The translations under genes and the position numbers were made by a program. Source: Kribbella aluminosa (GTDB lineage Bacteria; Actinomycetota; Actinomycetes; Propionibacteriales; Kribbellaceae). From it: DNA of 64,000 bases. Under the pieces are notes generated by a model. The model did no database searches. It was not told the origin of the DNA and saw nothing but the letters and a program-made list of their open reading frames with translations. Shown in pieces: positions 28,218-37,679 of this stretch. The stretch is taken from assembly GCF_017876295.1 (NCBI RefSeq), contig NZ_JAGINT010000001.1, positions 3,968,001 through 4,032,000 of the forward strand, read 5' to 3'. The first letter of the stretch is position 1, and each line of letters starts with the position of its first letter.

Positions 28218-29276
28218 ATGGGCGACATGCGTCCCACCGTCAAAGATGTCGCGAAGCTGGCCGGGGTGTCGCCGAAGACGGTGTCGAACGTGATCAACGG
28301 CGTCGTCTTCGTCCGTCCGGAGACCCGCGCCCGGGTGGAGAGCGCGCTGTCCGAGCTCGACTACGTGCCGAACATGAGCGCCCGCGGCCTGCGCAACGGC
28401 CGGTCCGGCATGATCGCGCTGGCGCTGCCCGACCTGCTCCGGCCGTACTCCGCGGAGATCGTCCACCTGGTCGTCGAGCTCGCCCACGAGCGCGGCTGGG
28501 GTGTGCAGATCGAGCAGACGGCGTCCGAGCCGAAGCGCGAGTTCGAGTTGCTGTCCAAGGCTCGTGCCTACCTGGTCGACGGCCTGATCCTGAACCCGGT
28601 GAACCTCGACGACAGCGCCGTGATGTCGGTCGGCCCGCTGCCGCCGGTCGTGCTGATCGGTGACGTCGATCAGGACGTCGTCAGCCAGGTCGCGATCGAC
28701 AACGTCGCCGCAGCCCGCGACCTGACCAGACACCTGCTGGCCAAGGGCTGCCGCCGGATCGCTGCCGTCGGTACGCCGGAGGTCCCGCGCGGATCCAGCG
28801 GCGCCGGCATGCTCGTCGGCTCGGCCGAGTCCCCTGGTACGGCGGCCTCGCGGCTGCGCACCACCGGGTACTGCGAGGCGCTCGAGGAGGCCGGCGTACC
28901 GATCGATCCGGCGCTGCAGATCCCGCTGGACCGCTGGCGGCCGGAGGGTGCGGCGACCGTGGTGGCGAAGTACCTGACCGAGCACGAGCTGCCGGACGCG
29001 TTCTTCTGCTTCACCGACTCGATGGCGTCCGGCACCCTGTCCGCGCTGTGGGGCGCGGGTGTCGACGTACCGGGGCAGACGCTGGTCGCCGGGTTCGACA
29101 ACATCCTCGAGAGCCAGTTCATGATCCCGCCGCTGACCACGATCGACTTCGACCGCCGCGCGTTCGTCGCCGCCGCGCTGGACCTGCTCGAGGAGCGGAT
29201 GGCGGACAGCAATGCTCCGGCCCGCAGGGTGATGATCCCGCACCGCGTGGTCGAGCGCGCCAGTACCGCACGCTAA
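28218..29276 (+). CDS. LacI family transcriptional regulator
   Basis: This 352-residue regulator opens with the LacI HTH (TVKDVAKLAGVSPKTVSNVING) and hinge helix, followed by a periplasmic-binding-protein-like sensor domain. The likely start is the ATG at 28218; another ATG lies three codons on at 28227. It precedes a sugar importer, and a LacI-type operator sits just after its stop codon. It probably represses that importer until its sugar is present. Confidence 0.88.
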   Translation: MGDMRPTVKDVAKLAGVSPKTVSNVINGVVFVRPETRARVESALSELDYVPNMSARGLRNGRSGMIALALPDLLRPYSAEIVHLVVELAHERGWGVQIEQTASEPKREFELLSKARAYLVDGLILNPVNLDDSAVMSVGPLPPVVLIGDVDQDVVSQVAIDNVAAARDLTRHLLAKGCRRIAAVGTPEVPRGSSGAGMLVGSAESPGTAASRLRTTGYCEALEEAGVPIDPALQIPLDRWRPEGAATVVAKYLTEHELPDAFFCFTDSMASGTLSALWGAGVDVPGQTLVAGFDNILESQFMIPPLTTIDFDRRAFVAAALDLLEERMADSNAPARRVMIPHRVVERASTAR

Positions 29277-29277
29277 C

Positions 29278-29308
29278 GGATACGTTTCCACAAAATCACA
29301 CATAAGAT
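29278..29308 (+). promoter_or_regulatory. LacI-type operator and -10 of the sugar importer
   Basis: GGATACGTTTCC (29278-29289) is a near-perfect dyad with an ACGT core, matching in 10 of 12 positions. TAAGAT at 29303-29308 is a good -10, so the operator covers the -35 area. It lies between the LacI stop and the binding-protein gene. Confidence 0.6.
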
Positions 29309-29365
29309 CCTTGTGTGCGGCATTCCAACGATGTAATCATCGGTCCCGCCCCCAAAGGAGACCGA

Positions 29366-30658
29366 ATGAGTGAAGATTTCTCCCGGCGCAGCCTGCTCAA
29401 AGCGGCGGCTGCGCTGGCCGGTGGCGGGTTGCTCGTCGGCTGCGCGCCCGGTGCGTCGCGCTCGGCGACCGACCTGAGCTACTGGCACCTTTTGACCGGT
29501 GGTGACGGGACGGTGATGGCCGGCCTGGTGGACGCCGTCAACGCCGCGCACCTCGGATTTCACGCCACCCAGACCGTGCTGGCCTGGGGCCCGCCGTACT
29601 ACACCAAGCTCGCGATGGCCTCGGCCGGCGGGCGCGCTCCGGACGTGGCGATCATGCACGCGTCCCGGATCGCCGGGTACGCGCCGGGCGGACTGCTCGA
29701 GCCGTGGGACCTCGACCTGCTCGCCGAGGCCGGCGTCCACGAGAGCGACTTCCCGGCCCGGGTCTGGGACAAGTGTCACTACGACGGCAAGCTCTACGCG
29801 ATCGCGCTCGACACCCACCCGTTCGTGCTCTACTACAACACCGAGCACGCCGAGAAGGCCGGCGTCACCGAGGCGCTGCACTCGCTGACGACCCCGGAGG
29901 AGTTCACCGAGGTCGCGACCAAGCTGCAGCAGGTCACCAGGAAGCACGGCCTGTCGTACGGGTACCTCGGTGACGGATCGCAGATGTGGCGGTTGTTCTA
30001 CACGTTGTACCGGCAGACCGGTGCGGACATGAAGCTCGTCCCGGGTCGGCAGGCGGAGGTCGACAAGGACGCCGCGGTGCGGACGCTGACGTTCATCCGC
30101 TCACTGCTCAACGACAAGATCGCCTCCCGCAGCGGCGACGGCGGTACGGCGACCAGCGAGTTCCTGCACGGCGAGAGCGGCATGTTCTTCGGCGGCGTCT
30201 GGGAGCTCCCGGTGCTGAAGGACGCGAAGATGCCCGTCGACGCGCTGCCGATCCCGACGCTGTTCGGTACCCAGGCCGCGTACGCCGACTCGCACACGTT
30301 CGTGCTGCCGCGGCAGTCGAAGGTGTCGCCGGAGCGCCGCAAGCACGTGTACACGATGGTCGCGGAGATCCTGAAGCGGTCGGTGAAGTGGGCCGGCGGT
30401 GGCCACATCCCGGCGTACCAGCCGGTGGCCAAGGGCGCGGAGTACCAGGCACTGAAGCCGCAGTCGAACTACGCGGGCATCCCGGCGTACGTGAACTACG
30501 ACCCGGAGGTCTGGTTCAGCGGTGCGGGCAGCGACTTCCAGAACTACTTCGCCGAGAACGTGCAGAACGTGTTCCTCGGCAGTGGTGATCCAGCGGCCGG
30601 CTTCGACGGTTTCGTCGCCCGGCTGAACACGTTGCTCAATCGTCCGCAGCCGGTGTGA
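29366..30658 (+). CDS. extracellular sugar-binding lipoprotein with Tat signal
   Basis: This 430-residue CUT1 binding protein has a twin-arginine signal (SRRSLLKAAAALAGGG) ending in a lipobox (LLVGC), so it is probably exported folded and lipidated. DLSYWHLLTGGDGTVM, IALDTHPFVLYYNTE and MFFGGVWELPVL match the family 1 binding-protein core. The ATG at 29366 follows AAAGGAG. It is first in the importer operon with two permeases. Its sugar is unknown, and no glycosidase is linked. Confidence 0.88.
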   Translation: MSEDFSRRSLLKAAAALAGGGLLVGCAPGASRSATDLSYWHLLTGGDGTVMAGLVDAVNAAHLGFHATQTVLAWGPPYYTKLAMASAGGRAPDVAIMHASRIAGYAPGGLLEPWDLDLLAEAGVHESDFPARVWDKCHYDGKLYAIALDTHPFVLYYNTEHAEKAGVTEALHSLTTPEEFTEVATKLQQVTRKHGLSYGYLGDGSQMWRLFYTLYRQTGADMKLVPGRQAEVDKDAAVRTLTFIRSLLNDKIASRSGDGGTATSEFLHGESGMFFGGVWELPVLKDAKMPVDALPIPTLFGTQAAYADSHTFVLPRQSKVSPERRKHVYTMVAEILKRSVKWAGGGHIPAYQPVAKGAEYQALKPQSNYAGIPAYVNYDPEVWFSGAGSDFQNYFAENVQNVFLGSGDPAAGFDGFVARLNTLLNRPQPV

Positions 30659-30672
30659 GAGGAGAGCTCAAG

Positions 30673-31545
30673 ATGTCGAAGCGTGATGAAACCCTCGCCG
30701 GGTGGGCGTTCGCGGCACCGTTCGCCGTACTGTTCGTGCTGTTCCTGGTCGTACCGGCGGTGTACGGCCTGTACCTGAGCTTCACCGGCGAGACGCTGAC
30801 CGGGGCCGGCAGCGGACTGGTCGGCTTCGCGAACTACGGCGAGGCGCTGACCGACCCGGACATGTGGAAGTCGCTCGGCAACACGGTGTGGTTCACGGTG
30901 CTGAGCACGATCCCGCTCGTGGTGCTGTCGCTCGCGCTGGCGCTGCTGGTGAACCTCGGACTGCCCGGCCGCTGGTTGTGGCGGCTGTCGTTCTTCCTGC
31001 CGTACCTGCTCGCGTCCACGGTCGTGGTGATGTTCTGGAGCTGGATGTACAACCCGACCCTCGGACTGATCAACGGCGTACTGGCGAAGGTCGGGGTCGC
31101 GCCGGTGGCCTGGCTGCAGGACCCGAAGGTCGCGATGATCTCGGTCGTGATCACCACGCTGTGGTGGACGATCGGCTTCAACTTCCTGCTGTACCTCGCG
31201 GCGCTGCAGAACATCCCCGAGCAGCAGTTCGAGGCGGCCGCGCTGGACGGCGCCGGCAAGTGGCGGCAGCTGTTCTCGATCGTGATCCCACAGCTGACGC
31301 CGACCACCGCGCTGCTGGTGACGCTGCAGCTGCTCGCGTCGCTGAAGGTGTTCGACCAGATCTACATGCTGACCAACGGAGGCCCGGCCGGGAAGACGCG
31401 CTCGATCGTCGAGTACATCTACGAGTCCGGCTTCACCGGCTACCGGTTCGGTTACTCGTCGGCCGTCTCGTACCTGTTCTTCGCGCTCATCGTCCTGGTG
31501 TCGCTGGCGCAGTACAAGCTGATCAACCGCAGGAGCGCCGCATGA
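30673..31545 (+). CDS. carbohydrate ABC transporter permease (MalF type)
   Basis: This 290-residue protein has six transmembrane segments. The EAA loop reads QQFEAAALDGAGKWRQLF, and YMLTNGGPAGKTRSIVEYIYESGF matches the conserved C-terminal MalF segment. The ATG at 30673 follows GGAGAG. It overlaps the next permease gene by 4 nt (ATGA). It forms the importer channel with that protein, if the latter is made. Confidence 0.9.
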   Translation: MSKRDETLAGWAFAAPFAVLFVLFLVVPAVYGLYLSFTGETLTGAGSGLVGFANYGEALTDPDMWKSLGNTVWFTVLSTIPLVVLSLALALLVNLGLPGRWLWRLSFFLPYLLASTVVVMFWSWMYNPTLGLINGVLAKVGVAPVAWLQDPKVAMISVVITTLWWTIGFNFLLYLAALQNIPEQQFEAAALDGAGKWRQLFSIVIPQLTPTTALLVTLQLLASLKVFDQIYMLTNGGPAGKTRSIVEYIYESGFTGYRFGYSSAVSYLFFALIVLVSLAQYKLINRRSAA

Positions 31546-32406
31546 GCACGTACGCACGAACCCACAAGCCGGGCGAGAACCCGTGGAGTGTGTCCAGAAT
31601 CGTCGCGCTCCTGATCCTCGCGGTCCTCGCCGTCACCTGGCTCGTTCCGTTCGCCTGGTCGGTCCTGACCTCGTTGAAGAGCGAGGCCGACGCCGGTGCG
31701 TCGACGGTCAGTCTCAACCCGCCGGACGGGTTCAGCTTCGCGGCGTACCGCAAGGTGCTGTCGGCGGGTGACATCCCTTCGTGGGGCGTGGAACAGCCTG
31801 ATCACGTCGGTCGCGATCACGCTGATCACGGTCGCCACCTCGGCGCTTGCCGGATATGCGTTCTCGCGGGTGAACTTCAAGGGCAAAAGACTGCTGTACG
31901 CCGCGATCATCGCGGCGATCATCATCCCGCCGCAGCTGCTGATCGTCCCGCTGTTCCGGCAGATGCTGGCGTTCAACCTGGTCGACACCTACTGGGGCAT
32001 CATCCTGCCGCAGGCGTTCGCGCCCGCGATGGTGCTGATCCTCAAGCGTTTCTTCGACCAGATCCCGACCGAGCTGGAGGAAGCGGCCCGGGTGGACGGC
32101 GCCGGCCGGCTGCGGGTGTTCTGGTCGATCGTGCTGCCGTTGTCGCGGCCGATCCTGGCGGCGGTGGCGATTTTCGTGTTCATCGGCGCCTGGAACAACT
32201 TCCTGTGGCCGTTCATCGTGACCACGGACGCGCACCTGATGACGTTGCCGGTCGGCCTGCAGACGGTGAAGAGCGCGTACGGCCTGCAGTACGCGCAGAA
32301 CATGGCGTCCGCGATCCTGGCCGCGCTGCCGCTGGTCGTGGTGTTCCTGTTCTTCCAGCGCCAGATCATCAAGGGGATCGCGACCACCGGTTTCGGCGGC
32401 CAGTAG
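31542..32406 (+). pseudogene. carbohydrate ABC transporter permease (MalG type), frameshifted
   Basis: The first ~82 codons (MSTYARTHKPGENP ... SAGDIPSW) are in one frame, and the rest (AWNSLITSVAITLITV ... KGIATTGFGGQ) follows in the next. Removing one G from the GGGG run at 31783-31786 restores a normal 287-residue MalG-type permease reading DIPSWAWNSLIT. All later family features are intact, including the EAA loop LEEAARVDGAGRLRVFW. Either the gene was inactivated very recently or the extra G is a sequencing error. Without it, the LacI-controlled importer would be non-functional. Confidence 0.85.
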
Positions 32407-32424
32407 TCGGACCAGTAGTCGGAC
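32401..32424 (+). repeat. 12-bp tandem duplication at the permease stop codon
   Basis: CAGTAGTCGGAC occurs twice in tandem and starts a third time as CAGT. The first copy contains the permease stop codon TAG. It looks like a replication-slippage duplication. Confidence 0.7.
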
Positions 32425-33029
32425 CAGTGGTTACCTGAGATTTCCTGAGAGTGCGATTCCGGTACTCGGGATTCCGATCACGATCCCTTGAAAACGTCGT
32501 CACTCTCAGCGAGGGTTGGCTGATCACTTCCGCGTCGTTTCCGGGTGCGGGAAGGACGGGGAAGTGTACGGCCGTGCTTGAGGATGAGCGCGGTCGTTAC
32601 CGCCAGCACTCGGGGGCAGTAACGATGAGAAGGGGGAAGTGTGTCAGCGATGAGTAGGCTCGCCGGGCAGTGCCGTGATGTGAGGAGTCACGGCAACGCA
32701 GGGCTCGGACGGGCTGCGATCCAACCGGCGGTGTGCACCGGCATCCACGAGGTGAGCTCGTCGAGCCGGTCGGTGCAGCCGCGACGCGTGGCGATGCTCA
32801 GGTTGAGCAACGGTATGACGACCACGCTCCGACTCAGGTCCGGTGCCGAGGCACCGGCGCCTGGTAGCACGGTCTACGTCCAAGGTGGCCGGGGCATGGG
32901 TGACCAGCCCGCCTCAGGTGGGGTCATCCTCGCGTCGAGCGAGCCCGTCCGGACGTCGACGATCTGAGTCAGTGACTCGCCGGTCTCAGGTGTCCAACGC
33001 CCAGCTGAGGCCGGCAAGTCCCTGGACAG
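32425..33029. other. 600-bp region without a convincing gene; one hairpin
   Basis: Open frames on both strands lack family resemblance and a good ribosome-binding site. An inverted repeat TGCCGTGA (32671-32678) with TCACGGCA (32688-32695) and a nine-base loop could terminate transcription from either side. GATTCCG occurs twice near 32456-32480. A small RNA or a decayed gene is possible but not supported. Confidence 0.35.
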
Positions 33030-33383
33030 TCAGGATTCCGTCGGTGCCGTGAACTCGCGGATCTCGATCGGCGAGTACGGCGCCTCGGGAAGCCGTGCAG
33101 CGATCTCCGTCGCGCGCTCGAGGTCCGCGCAGTCCACGACGTAGTAGCCGGCCAGTACTTCCTTGGCCTCGGTGAAAGGGCCGTCGGTGACCGCAGGTAC
33201 GCCGTCGTGGACGCGGACCACCCGGGCATTGACGGTGGTCAGGCCGATGCCGTCGACCAGCTCACCGCTCGCCTTCAGCTCGGCGCTGAGCTGGTGATGC
33301 TGTTCCATCACCCCGTCGATGCCCTGCGCGTGCAAGGTGTCCCAGGTTTCCTGGTTGCCGTAGATCAGCAGCATGTACTTCAT
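33030..33383 (-). CDS. YCII-related (DGPF) domain protein
   Basis: This 117-residue protein is one YCII-type alpha-beta domain: MKYMLLIYGN at the N-terminus, VTDGPFTEAKEVLAGYYVVD in the centre and SPIEIREF at the end. DGPF proteins often accompany ECF sigma factors in actinobacteria, but none is here. The function is unknown; related YciI has a proposed hydrolase role. The start at 33383 gives the standard N-terminus. It follows the AhpD-like gene by 16 nt and is probably its operon partner. Confidence 0.85.
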   Translation of the reverse strand: MKYMLLIYGNQETWDTLHAQGIDGVMEQHHQLSAELKASGELVDGIGLTTVNARVVRVHDGVPAVTDGPFTEAKEVLAGYYVVDCADLERATEIAARLPEAPYSPIEIREFTAPTES

Positions 33384-33399
33384 TGCCTCACGGTAGCGA

Positions 33400-33856
33400 C
33401 TACCAGGTGGCACCGGCAGGCTGGCGCACCGTCGTGTTCAGCCGGTTGAACAGGTTGGTGAGCGCGATCATCAGGATGATCGCGGACAGTTCCTTCTCGT
33501 CGTAGTGGTCGGCCGCCGCGTTCCAGATCTCGTCGCTGACAGCGGTCGGGTTGTCCGCCAGCCGGGTCGCGGCCTCGGTCATCTCGAGAGCGGCCCCGCT
33601 CGCCGGCGGTGAACAGGTCGGAGTCCCGCCAGGCGGCGACCTGGTGCAGCCGCTCGTCGGTCTCGCCGTTCTTCAGCGCCGACTTGATCCCGCCGAACAC
33701 ACACGGGGAGCAGCCGTTGATCTGGCTGGCCCGCAGGTGCACGAGCTCCAGCACCTTGCCGTCGGTGCCGGACTGCCCGATCGCCTTGTAGATGTTCTGG
33801 ATGCCCTTGGTGGCGTCCGGCAGGATCATGGCGGGGTTGGTCATCCGTGCTTGCAT
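33400..33856 (-). pseudogene. AhpD/carboxymuconolactone decarboxylase-like protein, frameshifted
   Basis: The N-terminal part (MQARMTNPAMILPDATKG ... WRDSDLFTAGE) carries the AhpD redox motif in NGCSPCVFGG. The C-terminal part (EMTEAATRLADNPTAVSDE ... LNTTVRQPAGATW) is one base out of frame. Removing one base from the four-base run at 33594-33597 (GGGG on the coding strand) joins them as AGERAALEMTEAATRL, a normal 151-residue family member. AhpD-like proteins act as alkylhydroperoxidases through the CxxC pair. The nature of the lesion is identical to that in the permease at 31783. Confidence 0.85.
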
Positions 33857-33886
33857 CGTCGTGTCTCCATCAGGTCTTGGTTGCTT

Positions 33887-34669
33887 TCACCCCCCTGACG
33901 GATGCTGCGCAGCCGATGTGACAGCGAAGCGGAGATCTTTCGCCAGCCGGGTTTCCACCGGTACGGCGGGGTCGGAGTACTGCCCGGTCAGGCAGATCGG
34001 ACCGGCGTACCCGAGCTGTTGCAGCGCGGCGAACACGGCCGACCAGTCCGACAACCCGTCCTCGGCCTCGACGAAGTACGTCTTCCAGGTGTCGTCGGCG
34101 CGGACGTAGTGCACGTTCTTCAGGTTGACGATCCCGAGCCGGTCCACGCCCAGCTCCAGTGTCACCGCGGGATGATCCCCGGCCAACGCGTCGTGCGCCG
34201 CGTCCCACACCAGCTTGAACCGGTCGGGCAACCCGTCCAGCAGCTGCAGTACGCCGAGCGTCGACGACACGTACCGCCCATGGTGCGGCTGTACGCCGAC
34301 CTGCACGTCGTACCGTTCCGTGAGTACGACGGCCTGCTCGAGCAGCTCGCGGTTCCGCCGTACCGAAGCGGCGTAGCCGTCCGCGCCGAGCTCGGCCATG
34401 ATCCGGATCATCGGTACGCCGGCCTCCGCGCAGGCGGCGAACACTGGCTCGGACAGGTCACTCGCGACGCTGATCGGCTCGATGCCCTCGGCCCGCAACT
34501 GCGCCGCGAACTTGGGCAGCTCGGCCTCCGCGTTCGCCGGCGTGACGTACGCCGTGTCGCGCACCGGCACCTCGGCGCCGCCGAACCCCAGTCCGGCGAT
34601 CAGCCGGCCGAGCTCGGCACCGGGCAGCGCCGCCCACGGTTTGGTAAAGACGGACCACAGATACGACAT
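33887..34669 (-). CDS. sugar phosphate isomerase/epimerase (AP endonuclease 2-type TIM barrel)
   Basis: This 260-residue protein fits the xylose isomerase-like TIM barrel family. Metal-ligand segments are visible as VQPHHGRYVSS, LVWDAAHDALAGDHP and IVNLKNVHY. It probably isomerises or dehydrates a sugar or sugar acid in the cytoplasm. The ATG shares one base with the upstream permease stop (TGATG). It is the last gene of the six-gene LysR-linked catabolic operon. Confidence 0.82.
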   Translation of the reverse strand: MSYLWSVFTKPWAALPGAELGRLIAGLGFGGAEVPVRDTAYVTPANAEAELPKFAAQLRAEGIEPISVASDLSEPVFAACAEAGVPMIRIMAELGADGYAASVRRNRELLEQAVVLTERYDVQVGVQPHHGRYVSSTLGVLQLLDGLPDRFKLVWDAAHDALAGDHPAVTLELGVDRLGIVNLKNVHYVRADDTWKTYFVEAEDGLSDWSAVFAALQQLGYAGPICLTGQYSDPAVPVETRLAKDLRFAVTSAAQHPSGG

Positions 34670-35493
34670 CAACGACCTCCCAGGCCACTCATGGTGATTC
34701 CACGGACGAACCAGCGTTGGGTGAGGAAGAACAGGACGATCAGCGGGATCGTGGTGACGGTGGCCGCCATCAGCAGCAGGTTCCACTGCGTGCCGTTCGT
34801 GTCCTGGAACACCTGCAGCCCGACGGACGCCGTCCGGGTCGCGTCGCTGTTCGAGATCACCAACGGCCACAGCAGGTTGTTCCACTGCCCGATGAACTTG
34901 AAGACGGCCAATGTCGCGATCGCCGGGACCGCGAGCGGCACGATCACCCGGACGAACGCCTGCCAGCGGTTCGCGCCGTCCAGCCGCGCGGCCTCCTCGT
35001 AGTCGCGCGGGATCCCGAGGAAGAACTGCCGGAGCAGGAACACTCCGATCGCGGTGAACGCGTGCGGCAGGATCATCCCCGGCCAGGTGTCGATCCCGTG
35101 CAGCTTCGCGACCAGCACGAACTGCGGGATCAGCGTCACCTGCGACGGGATCATCAGCGTGGCGAGATAGACCCCGAACAGCCAGCGGCGACCGGGGAAG
35201 TTCAGCCGGGCGAACGCGTACGCCGCGAGCGCCGCCGTGACGGTTTCGAGGAGCGTCGTACCGGCGGCGAAGTAGATGGTGTTCAGTAGGTACTTGCCGA
35301 GCGGTACGAGGTCGAACGCCCGGGTCAGGTTCTCCGGGTGCCAGTTGCTCGGCCAGAACGCGGGCTTCGCGGCCATCGACTCGGCGTCGGACTGGAACGC
35401 GACCAGCACCATCATCACGACCGGGACCAGCGTGACCGCGGTGACCAGGAAGCAGGTGAAGACCACCAGTTTCTGCCGGATCTCAGTTGTCAT
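34669..35493 (-). CDS. carbohydrate ABC transporter permease (MalG type)
   Basis: This 274-residue six-helix permease has the EAA loop YEEAARLDGANRWQAFVRV and the typical ending RGITMSGLGGR. It overlaps the upstream MalF-type gene by 11 nt. With that protein and the binding protein at 36364-37671 it forms the importer of the LysR-linked operon. Confidence 0.9.
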   Translation of the reverse strand: MTTEIRQKLVVFTCFLVTAVTLVPVVMMVLVAFQSDAESMAAKPAFWPSNWHPENLTRAFDLVPLGKYLLNTIYFAAGTTLLETVTAALAAYAFARLNFPGRRWLFGVYLATLMIPSQVTLIPQFVLVAKLHGIDTWPGMILPHAFTAIGVFLLRQFFLGIPRDYEEAARLDGANRWQAFVRVIVPLAVPAIATLAVFKFIGQWNNLLWPLVISNSDATRTASVGLQVFQDTNGTQWNLLLMAATVTTIPLIVLFFLTQRWFVRGITMSGLGGR

Positions 35494-36358
35494 AGTGGAC
35501 CAGCCTCCGCTGGAACAGGAACTGCGTGGTGGTGATCAGGACGATGAACGCGAAGAGCACCAGCGACTGTGCCGCGGCGTACCCCTGGTCGTAGTTCTCG
35601 AAGCCGGTCCGGTAGATGTACATCACCAGCGTGGTCGTGCGGGTTCCCGGTCCGCCGTTCGTCATGATCAGCGCCTGGTCGAAGACCTGGAACGAGCCGA
35701 TCACCGACGTGACGATGACGAAGAACAGCGCGGGGGAGAGCATCGGCAGCGTGATGTGCCGGAAGCTGTTCCACGGCGACGTGCCGTCCACCCGGCCGGC
35801 CTCGTAGAGCTGCTGCGGGATCGCCTGGAGTCCGGCCAGGAACACCACCATGCCGAACCCGAAGCTCTTCCAGACGCTCATCAGGATCAGCGCCGGCATC
35901 GCCCAGGTGTCCGAGATCAGCCACGACGGCCCGTCGATCCCGAACCAGCCCAGCACGGCGTTCACCAGGCCGTCGTGCGGGATGTAGAGCCAGATCCAGA
36001 CGAACGCCACCGCCACCGTGATGGTTGCGTACGGCAACAGCAGCAGGCTGCGGAAGACCGCGATCCGTTGCAGTCCCTGGTTGAGCAGCAGCGCCAGCAC
36101 GAGGCTGACCAGGATCGTCAGCGGGACACTGACGAGCGTGAAGTACGCCGTGTTGCCGAGCGCGGCCCAGAACGTCGGGTCCGGGCCGAGCCGGGCGAAG
36201 TTGTGCAGACCTGCCCAGGTCGGGGCGCTGAACAGGTTCCAGTTCAGCAGCGAGATCGCGCCCGCGGCGACGACCGGTCCGGCGGTGAAGATCAGGAATC
36301 CGATCAGGCTGGGCAGGATGAACAGCCACGCGGTGAGCGCCTCGCGACGGCGCCACAT
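35483..36358 (-). CDS. carbohydrate ABC transporter permease (MalF type)
   Basis: This 291-residue permease has six transmembrane segments, the EAA loop QQLYEAGRVDGTSPWNSF and IMTNGGPGTRTTTLVMYIYRTGF near the C-terminus. The EAA loop has Gly in place of the second Ala, a common variation. The ATG at 36358 lies 5 nt after the binding-protein stop. Confidence 0.9.
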   Translation of the reverse strand: MWRRREALTAWLFILPSLIGFLIFTAGPVVAAGAISLLNWNLFSAPTWAGLHNFARLGPDPTFWAALGNTAYFTLVSVPLTILVSLVLALLLNQGLQRIAVFRSLLLLPYATITVAVAFVWIWLYIPHDGLVNAVLGWFGIDGPSWLISDTWAMPALILMSVWKSFGFGMVVFLAGLQAIPQQLYEAGRVDGTSPWNSFRHITLPMLSPALFFVIVTSVIGSFQVFDQALIMTNGGPGTRTTTLVMYIYRTGFENYDQGYAAAQSLVLFAFIVLITTTQFLFQRRLVHYDN

Positions 36359-36363
36359 CGCGG

Positions 36364-37671
36364 TCACCCCTTCCTGGCCGTGGCTTGGCGGACGGTGTCG
36401 AGATGCTGACGCATCAGTACGTCGAGTCGCGGCGTCAGGCCGTGGATCGCGTCCGCGACGGTGACCTGGCCGAGGAACGTCCGCGGCAGGTCCTGGCCGA
36501 GGAGCTGCTTGACCTGGTTCCAGTTCGTGGTGACGTCGAACGCGTGCCCGCCGGCGAGCTTGCCGGCCAGGATGTCCCGGACGATGCCGAGGTTGTCCGG
36601 CGGCGGCTGGAACGCGCTGCCGGCGCTCAGCCGGGCGGGGTTGTTCCGTCCGGCCTTGGCGTAGATGTCGAGCGCGCCGGTACTGGTGAGTGTCTTGAGC
36701 AGCTTCCACGCGAGGTCGAGCTGCGGCCCCTCGCGTACCCCCGATGGAATCGCGAAGCTGGAGCCCGAGACGCGCGGCGTACTGCCCGCCGCGCCGGCCG
36801 GGAACGGGATGATGTCCCAGTCGAACGTCGCCTTCCGGGCGTTCACCACCTGCCACGGCCCGTTCTGCATGAACGCGACGTTGCCCTGCAGGAAGTTGGA
36901 CAGCGAGTTCTCGGTGACCAGGTTCTTGATCGGCGGCGTCACCTGGTCCTTCACGAACAGGTCGATGACGAACTGGAGCGCCTGCATGGCTTCCGGGTCG
37001 CCGAGCGTGCTGCGGCCCGCGTCGGCGCTCATCACGTTGCCGCCGGCGCAGTAGATCCACGAGACCAGGTCGTCGATCGCGGGCGCGCAGGTGAAGCCGT
37101 ACTGCTCGCCGGGCTTGGTGAGCTGTTTGGCAAGGTCGCGGAATGTTGCCCAGGACATCGGTTCGGTCCGCGAGGGGAGCGGGACGCCCTGCTTCTTCAG
37201 CAGGTCCTTGTTGTAGTACATGACGGTCGGCGCGACGTCGAAGCCGATCGCGTACGTCCTGCCGTTGAAGCTGGAGATCTTCCGGCTGGTCTCGTAGAAG
37301 TCGTCGAGGTGGAAGTCCGGGTCGGCTGCGATCAGGTCGTCGAGTGGACGGTGCGCGCCGCGGGCGGCGTACGTCGGGATCAGCGTGCCGTTCAGCGCGG
37401 TGACCAGGCTCGCCGTACCGCTGACGAGTTGCAGGTCGAGCTTGGTCGGGTAGCCGGGGGACGGGGTCAGGGTGGCGATCGACTTCACCTTGAGCTGCTG
37501 CTCGACGTACTTGCCGAAGTCGGCCCAGACCTTCTTCTCGGCGGCGCTGCTCGACCACATGGACCAGGTCGCCGTACCCGAGGACGGGCCTGACGAACAG
37601 CCGGCAGCCAACCCGATGCCGGCGACACCGGTCATCTGCAGGAAGCTGCGGCGGGACAGCTTGGTGTGCAT
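36364..37671 (-). CDS. extracellular sugar-binding lipoprotein with Tat signal
   Basis: This 435-residue binding protein carries a twin-arginine motif (SRRSFLQMTG) and a lipobox (LAAGC). In the mature part, TYAIGFDVAPTVMYYNKDLL and NVAFMQNGPWQVVNA match family 1 binding proteins of CUT1 transporters. It lies between the enolase-superfamily gene and the two permeases. The ligand may be a sugar acid or its oligomer, judging from the linked enzymes (inference). Confidence 0.88.
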   Translation of the reverse strand: MHTKLSRRSFLQMTGVAGIGLAAGCSSGPSSGTATWSMWSSSAAEKKVWADFGKYVEQQLKVKSIATLTPSPGYPTKLDLQLVSGTASLVTALNGTLIPTYAARGAHRPLDDLIAADPDFHLDDFYETSRKISSFNGRTYAIGFDVAPTVMYYNKDLLKKQGVPLPSRTEPMSWATFRDLAKQLTKPGEQYGFTCAPAIDDLVSWIYCAGGNVMSADAGRSTLGDPEAMQALQFVIDLFVKDQVTPPIKNLVTENSLSNFLQGNVAFMQNGPWQVVNARKATFDWDIIPFPAGAAGSTPRVSGSSFAIPSGVREGPQLDLAWKLLKTLTSTGALDIYAKAGRNNPARLSAGSAFQPPPDNLGIVRDILAGKLAGGHAFDVTTNWNQVKQLLGQDLPRTFLGQVTVADAIHGLTPRLDVLMRQHLDTVRQATARKG

Positions 37672-37679
37672 GGTGCTCC

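Noticed and set aside
32641..32967. 108-codon open frame after the frameshifted permease
   Set aside because: GTG start without a convincing ribosome-binding site, unusual composition and no family resemblance; the opposite strand is equally open.
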